Source: Cellvibrio sp. PSBB023 (lineage in GTDB: Bacteria; Pseudomonadota; Gammaproteobacteria; Pseudomonadales; Cellvibrionaceae). From it: 64,000 nucleotides of DNA. The DNA lies in the NCBI RefSeq assembly GCF_002007605.1, contig NZ_CP019799.1, positions 1,488,001-1,552,000 of the forward strand, read 5' to 3'. Position numbers and translations under genes: made by a program. Positions 60,867 to 64,000 of this stretch are shown here, piece after piece. Numbering within the stretch: the stretch's first letter is position 1; each line of letters opens with the position of its first letter. The notes beneath the pieces were generated by a model. That model was not told the DNA's origin. It did no database searches and was given only the letters and a program-made list of their open reading frames with translations.

Positions 60867-61433
60867 TTAATTCACAGGTGGGAACTGCGCCAGAACATCC
60901 ACTACAGCGTTGCTCAACACTTCACGCTGCTGTTGTGGCGCCATACCGCGACTCAAACGTTTTTCTGATACACCGCGCCAAATTGGTTTGTCTGTTTTGG
61001 CATCGACAATATCGATAATCAGACTGCCCTGGTTGTATACACGCAAACCGGTATTGGTGCCCAAAAAGTAAGGGCGTGGGTAACGATAACCTACACCGTA
61101 ATACCCAAAACCGTATAAATCGTTATAGCTGCGAGGGTCTATTTTTTCTTCCACCACCACATGGTAGCTGACGATAAAGTCCGGTTTGCTGCCTGCTGCC
61201 CCTGGTTGATAGCGCTTGCCCAATTCAGATTCCAGTGCGGCATGGATATGACTCAGGGTAAATGGCGAAATCAGGATATTTTCCTTAGCGTCCTGCTTGG
61301 TCTCAGCAACGCTAAATGTTTTTAATGACGCAAAATCAAACCCGGCCTGATGATCAGTCTCCACATAGGGCTGGGAACTACAACCGGCAAGCACCACAGC
61401 ACCTACCAGTACAATCCAATGCAATATTTTCAT
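60867..61433 (-). CDS. DUF4136 lipoprotein
   Basis: A 188-residue lipoprotein: signal peptide with lipobox VLAGC, then DUF4136 with AGFDFASLKTFSVA, PDFIVSYHVVVEEK, a Tyr/Gly-rich loop (LYGFGYYGVGYRYPRPYF) and GSLIIDIVDAKTDKPIWRGV. Function unknown. GAGG precedes the ATG. It stands between recA and recX with terminators on both sides and may be an independent unit. Confidence 0.9.
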   Translation of the reverse strand: MKILHWIVLVGAVVLAGCSSQPYVETDHQAGFDFASLKTFSVAETKQDAKENILISPFTLSHIHAALESELGKRYQPGAAGSKPDFIVSYHVVVEEKIDPRSYNDLYGFGYYGVGYRYPRPYFLGTNTGLRVYNQGSLIIDIVDAKTDKPIWRGVSEKRLSRGMAPQQQREVLSNAVVDVLAQFPPVN

Positions 61434-61591
61434 AACCTACCTCTTGCTCTTATCAGGTGTCACTGTATGGACTCACAACGCCAATTTATCAGTATCCAGC
61501 TTAATGGAAACAGAACACCTTAGCGACATATTCCACCGCTCGCAGCATAGTGCCCCGGCCAAGCACCTGCAATATCTGCTGCTATGACAGC

Positions 61592-61626
61592 AAAAACCCC
61601 CATGGCATTACTGCCAATGGGGGTTT
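61592..61626 (-). terminator. Terminator downstream of recA
   Basis: AAACCCCCATGGCA pairs with TGCCAATGGGGGTTT with one bulged base around TTAC. It lies about 19 bases beyond the recA stop, with a run of A on the plus strand. Confidence 0.88.
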
Positions 61627-61644
61627 GGTACACTTTATTACAAA

Positions 61645-62688
61645 TTACATTTCCACATCGTCTGTTACTTCGTTGCCACCGGCACTCAATGACAGCGCAG
61701 GTGTTGCAAGAAGCTCGGTGCGTACGCGCTGTTCAAGCTCTTGAGCAACTGCCGGGTTTTCTTGCAGGTATTTCATAACATTGTTTTTACCCTGACCAAT
61801 TTTGTTGCCTTGATAGCTGTACCAGGCGCCGGCTTTATCGATCATGCCCAGCTTCACGCCGTAATCCACAACTTCGCCCATACGGTTGATACCTGAGCCG
61901 TACAGGATTTGGAATTCTGCCTGTTTGAAGGGTGGCGCTACTTTGTTTTTAACAACCTTCACGCGGGTTTCGGAGCCGATTACTTCCTCACCTTCTTTAA
62001 CCGCACCAATCCGGCGGATATCCAAGCGTACTGAGGCATAGAACTTGAGAGCGTTACCACCGGTAGTTGTTTCAGGGTTGCCAAACATAACGCCGATTTT
62101 CATACGAATCTGGTTAATAAAAATCACCAAACAGTTGGCATTTTTAATATTGCCTGTGATTTTACGCAGCGCCTGCGACATCAAACGCGCTTGTAAACCA
62201 ACGTGATGGTCACCCATTTCGCCCTCAATTTCTGCGCGCGGAGTCAGTGCAGCAACTGAGTCGACAACCAACACGTCTACTGCGCCTGAACGCACCAGCA
62301 TATCGGTGACTTCCAATGCTTGTTCGCCGGTATCCGGCTGGGAAATGATGAGATCTTCAACGTTTACACCCAGTTTTGAGGCGTAAATAGGATCGAGTGC
62401 ATGTTCGGCGTCGATAAATGCACAAGTGCCGCCCAAGCGTTGGGCTTCGGCAATGACTTGCAGTGTAAGAGTGGTTTTACCGGAGGATTCAGGACCGTAA
62501 ATTTCAATGATTCGCCCTTTGGGCAAACCGCCAATGCCCAAGGCGACATCCAGCCCCAGGGAACCGGTTGAAATTGCAGGAATGGCGACTTGTTCTTTGT
62601 CGCCCATGCGCATCACGGTACCTTTACCGAATTGACGTTCGATTTGGCTCAATGCAGCCTGCAGGGCCTTCTCTTTATTCGCATCCAT
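61645..62688 (-). CDS. recA: Recombinase RecA
   Basis: A 347-residue recombinase. Walker [17 protein letters not shown], Walker [15 protein letters not shown], the filament segment [13 protein letters not shown] and loop L2 region [19 protein letters not shown] are all present. It catalyses strand exchange and LexA cleavage. The ATG at 62688 ([13 protein letters not shown]) has GAGGT upstream; the longer reading to 62799 runs through the LexA box and is rejected. Regulated by LexA (see the site at 62788). Confidence 0.99.
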   Translation of the reverse strand: MDANKEKALQAALSQIERQFGKGTVMRMGDKEQVAIPAISTGSLGLDVALGIGGLPKGRIIEIYGPESSGKTTLTLQVIAEAQRLGGTCAFIDAEHALDPIYASKLGVNVEDLIISQPDTGEQALEVTDMLVRSGAVDVLVVDSVAALTPRAEIEGEMGDHHVGLQARLMSQALRKITGNIKNANCLVIFINQIRMKIGVMFGNPETTTGGNALKFYASVRLDIRRIGAVKEGEEVIGSETRVKVVKNKVAPPFKQAEFQILYGSGINRMGEVVDYGVKLGMIDKAGAWYSYQGNKIGQGKNNVMKYLQENPAVAQELEQRVRTELLATPALSLSAGGNEVTDDVEM

Positions 62689-62787
62689 CTGACACCTCAA
62701 CGTAACAATAGTGAAATACTGGTTATAAAATCTTTTTGTCGTCAGCGTGTTATTTAACCGACTATGGACATAGCATACATGAAAAAC

Positions 62788-62803
62788 CTGTATGCGCAAA
62801 CAG
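62788..62803 (-). promoter_or_regulatory. LexA (SOS) box of recA
   Basis: CTGTATGCGCAAACAG (CTGT-N8-ACAG); on the minus strand it is extended to TACTGTTTGCGCATACAG, close to the gammaproteobacterial consensus. It overlaps a candidate -35 TTGCGC with -10 TATGCT 16 bases further, about 100 bases upstream of the recA start. Confidence 0.88.
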
Positions 62804-62813
62804 TACTAGTAAT

Positions 62814-63314
62814 TTATACAGTATTTTTTTGACAGAGTTCCAGTGCGCCTTCCAGGGCATGAATAACGGCGCCACGCTGGACAGCAGCGCGGTCTCCTGC
62901 AATATATTGCACGTCTGTTTTCAGATCACCCGAGGCAGTGAGCCATGCAAACCAGACAGTGCCAACCGGCTTGCCGAGGGTGGCGCCACCGGGGCCTGCA
63001 ATACCGCTGATGGCAACGGCAATATTGGCACCAGATAGGGCGATTGCGCCGCGCGCCATCTCGCTCACTACCGCTTCACTGACGGCACCTTCGCGGTCCA
63101 GCGTATCGGGATTGACGCCCAACAGTGTTTGCTTAGCGATATTGGCATAGCTCACCACACCATATTCAAACCAGTTGGAGCTGCCGGCAATAGCCGTAAT
63201 TGCCGCCGCCACACCGCCACCGGTACAAGATTCTGCGGTGGCGATGCGCCATTGCTTTCGGGTTAAGGTATTGCCGAGCGATTGCGCCAGATCAAGCAGC
63301 AAGCTATCCACCAT
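62814..63314 (-). CDS. pncC: Nicotinamide-nucleotide amidase (CinA C-terminal family)
   Basis: A 166-residue stand-alone CinA C-terminal domain. IATAESCTGGGVAAAITAIA with the catalytic serine, YGVVSYANIAKQTLLGV, and ISGIAGPGGATLGKPVGTVW are the family motifs. It deamidates nicotinamide mononucleotide in NAD salvage. GGTG precedes the ATG. It lies directly upstream of recA, as in many gammaproteobacteria, and its end abuts the LexA region. Confidence 0.94.
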   Translation of the reverse strand: MVDSLLLDLAQSLGNTLTRKQWRIATAESCTGGGVAAAITAIAGSSNWFEYGVVSYANIAKQTLLGVNPDTLDREGAVSEAVVSEMARGAIALSGANIAVAISGIAGPGGATLGKPVGTVWFAWLTASGDLKTDVQYIAGDRAAVQRGAVIHALEGALELCQKNTV

Positions 63315-63401
63315 TGCACCTCGTTAAGATTAAATAATCGCGCCCAGAAATGACAAACCCCGCAACCAGGGCGGGGTTAGAGTAGGACGCGGGGAAAGTC
63401 G

Positions 63402-63734
63402 TTATTCGCCGGAATCTTTTAGCAGACTGTTCAGGCCTTCAATATCGGCGCGAGCTACAGCGCGTTGATCCAGTTTGATACGCGCCGGTTCCGGCAGATC
63501 GGTGTATTGGATTACGCCGCGATCCACCAGCACATTGACTACATCTTCCAGAACGCGCACCAGTTCAAGATCCGATGAATGCAGGCTTTCAAGGCGCGCA
63601 TTGACTTCCTCTTTTACTTTCAGCCAGTTTTGCAGCTCTTCACTTTCGACAGCAATGGGTTCACTCATGCCCTCAAAGGGCAAGGGTTCAACCCTGAGCA
63701 GTTTCCCCTGTGCATCGCGCTGTACATAGACCAT
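63402..63734 (-). CDS. Conserved hypothetical protein of about 110 residues
   Basis: A protein beginning MVYVQRDAQGKLLRVEPLPF, with EELQNWLKVKEEVNARLESL and LEDVVNVLVDRGVIQYTDLP. I recall a similar family in Pseudomonas that databases sometimes mislabel as tryptophan-synthase-beta-like; there is no sign of a PLP enzyme. AAGG precedes the ATG at 63734, so the longer reading to 63845 is not used. Function unknown. Confidence 0.75.
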   Translation of the reverse strand: MVYVQRDAQGKLLRVEPLPFEGMSEPIAVESEELQNWLKVKEEVNARLESLHSSDLELVRVLEDVVNVLVDRGVIQYTDLPEPARIKLDQRAVARADIEGLNSLLKDSGE

Positions 63735-63841
63735 AGCCTTCCCCCGCCATCGCTGCGTTATCAATAGACGCAAGGATGTTACAAGGTTTCCCAAGCGAAG
63801 CATACCTCTGGCGACCGTGGAGCGAGGGAGCAAGGAATCGG

Positions 63842-64000
63842 TCATGACAATAGACTGACAACCGCAAACCGTGTGAGCTGTGCTTGTGCGATGACGGTTT
63901 GTGCAACAACGGAATAGCGCGAAGCTTTGCGCCCTTGGGTATCAAACACGGCGCCGGCAAAATTCAACGCCCATTGTTTTTCGTCCTGGCTTTCCTGCTG
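63842..64000 (-). CDS. C-terminal fragment of an unidentified protein
   Basis: An open frame entering from the right edge reads QQESQDEKQWALNFAGAVFD and ends LTRFAVVSLLS before TGA at 63842. It is the last 52 residues of a gene on the minus strand. There is no recognisable motif; coding use looks normal. Confidence 0.5.
   Translation of the reverse strand, partial: QQESQDEKQWALNFAGAVFDTQGRKASRYSVVAQTVIAQAQLTRFAVVSLLS

Overview
The window looks like ordinary chromosome from a gammaproteobacterium of the Pseudomonadales/Cellvibrionales kind. Cellvibrio or a close relative is my best guess. This is inferred from gene order (nlpD-rpoS, truD-pcm, ispD-ispF, ftsB-eno-kdsA-pyrG, recA-cinA, and a gdhB/moxR/pepN/nadK neighbourhood recalled from Pseudomonas) and from the protein sequences; no database search was possible. 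Coding density is high, and I see no prophage, insertion sequence, CRISPR array or rRNA operon.

Layout. 1-7.8 kb: start of pyrD, a DUF2835 protein, a large chemoreceptor and the 1,628-residue NAD-glutamate dehydrogenase, all on the minus strand. 8-15.3 kb: a plus-strand MoxR/DUF58/DUF4381/VWA/VWA-TPR/BatD operon ending in a near-perfect palindrome shared with the convergent gene. 15.3-28.2 kb: mostly minus-strand genes. These are a NIT-like sensor with a short chemoreceptor, pepN, DUF1315, rhomboid protease, phosphoesterase, NAD kinase, a cNMP/rhodanese protein, a PLP enzyme and a coiled-coil protein; DUF1853 is on plus. 28.4-29 kb: a possible 27-residue acidic peptide, tRNA-Asp and tRNA-Val. 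29-37.5 kb: orphan histidine kinase, lipoprotein, trmA, GNAT, DUF2489, rmuC, murI and a hexuronate-type MFS transporter. 37.9-44.2 kb: a two-gene AddB-like/AddA-like helicase-nuclease operon. 44.3-50.5 kb: the most accessory-looking part, with a MocR regulator divergent from a BenE transporter, two GNATs, a CMD protein plus 56-residue partner, a cupin, DUF3592, an orphan 100-residue protein and the tail of a dead GGDEF gene. 50.6-64 kb: the conserved minus-strand housekeeping block rpoS, nlpD, pcm, truD, ispF, ispD, ftsB, eno, kdsA, pyrG, recX, a DUF4136 lipoprotein, recA with a LexA box, and cinA/pncC.

How it fits together. The MoxR-Bat operon is a chaperone ATPase with membrane VWA proteins, probably acting in envelope stress. 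The AddAB-like pair and recA/recX serve DNA break repair and SOS. IspD/IspF feed isoprenoids, KdsA feeds LPS, and MurI and NlpD serve the cell wall. No whole undescribed system is obvious. The observations I rate highest are the AddB-like protein that keeps its nuclease motif but lacks the C-terminal iron-sulfur cysteines, the acidic micropeptide ORF, the split NIT sensor/chemoreceptor pair, and the absence of surE from the truD-pcm cluster.
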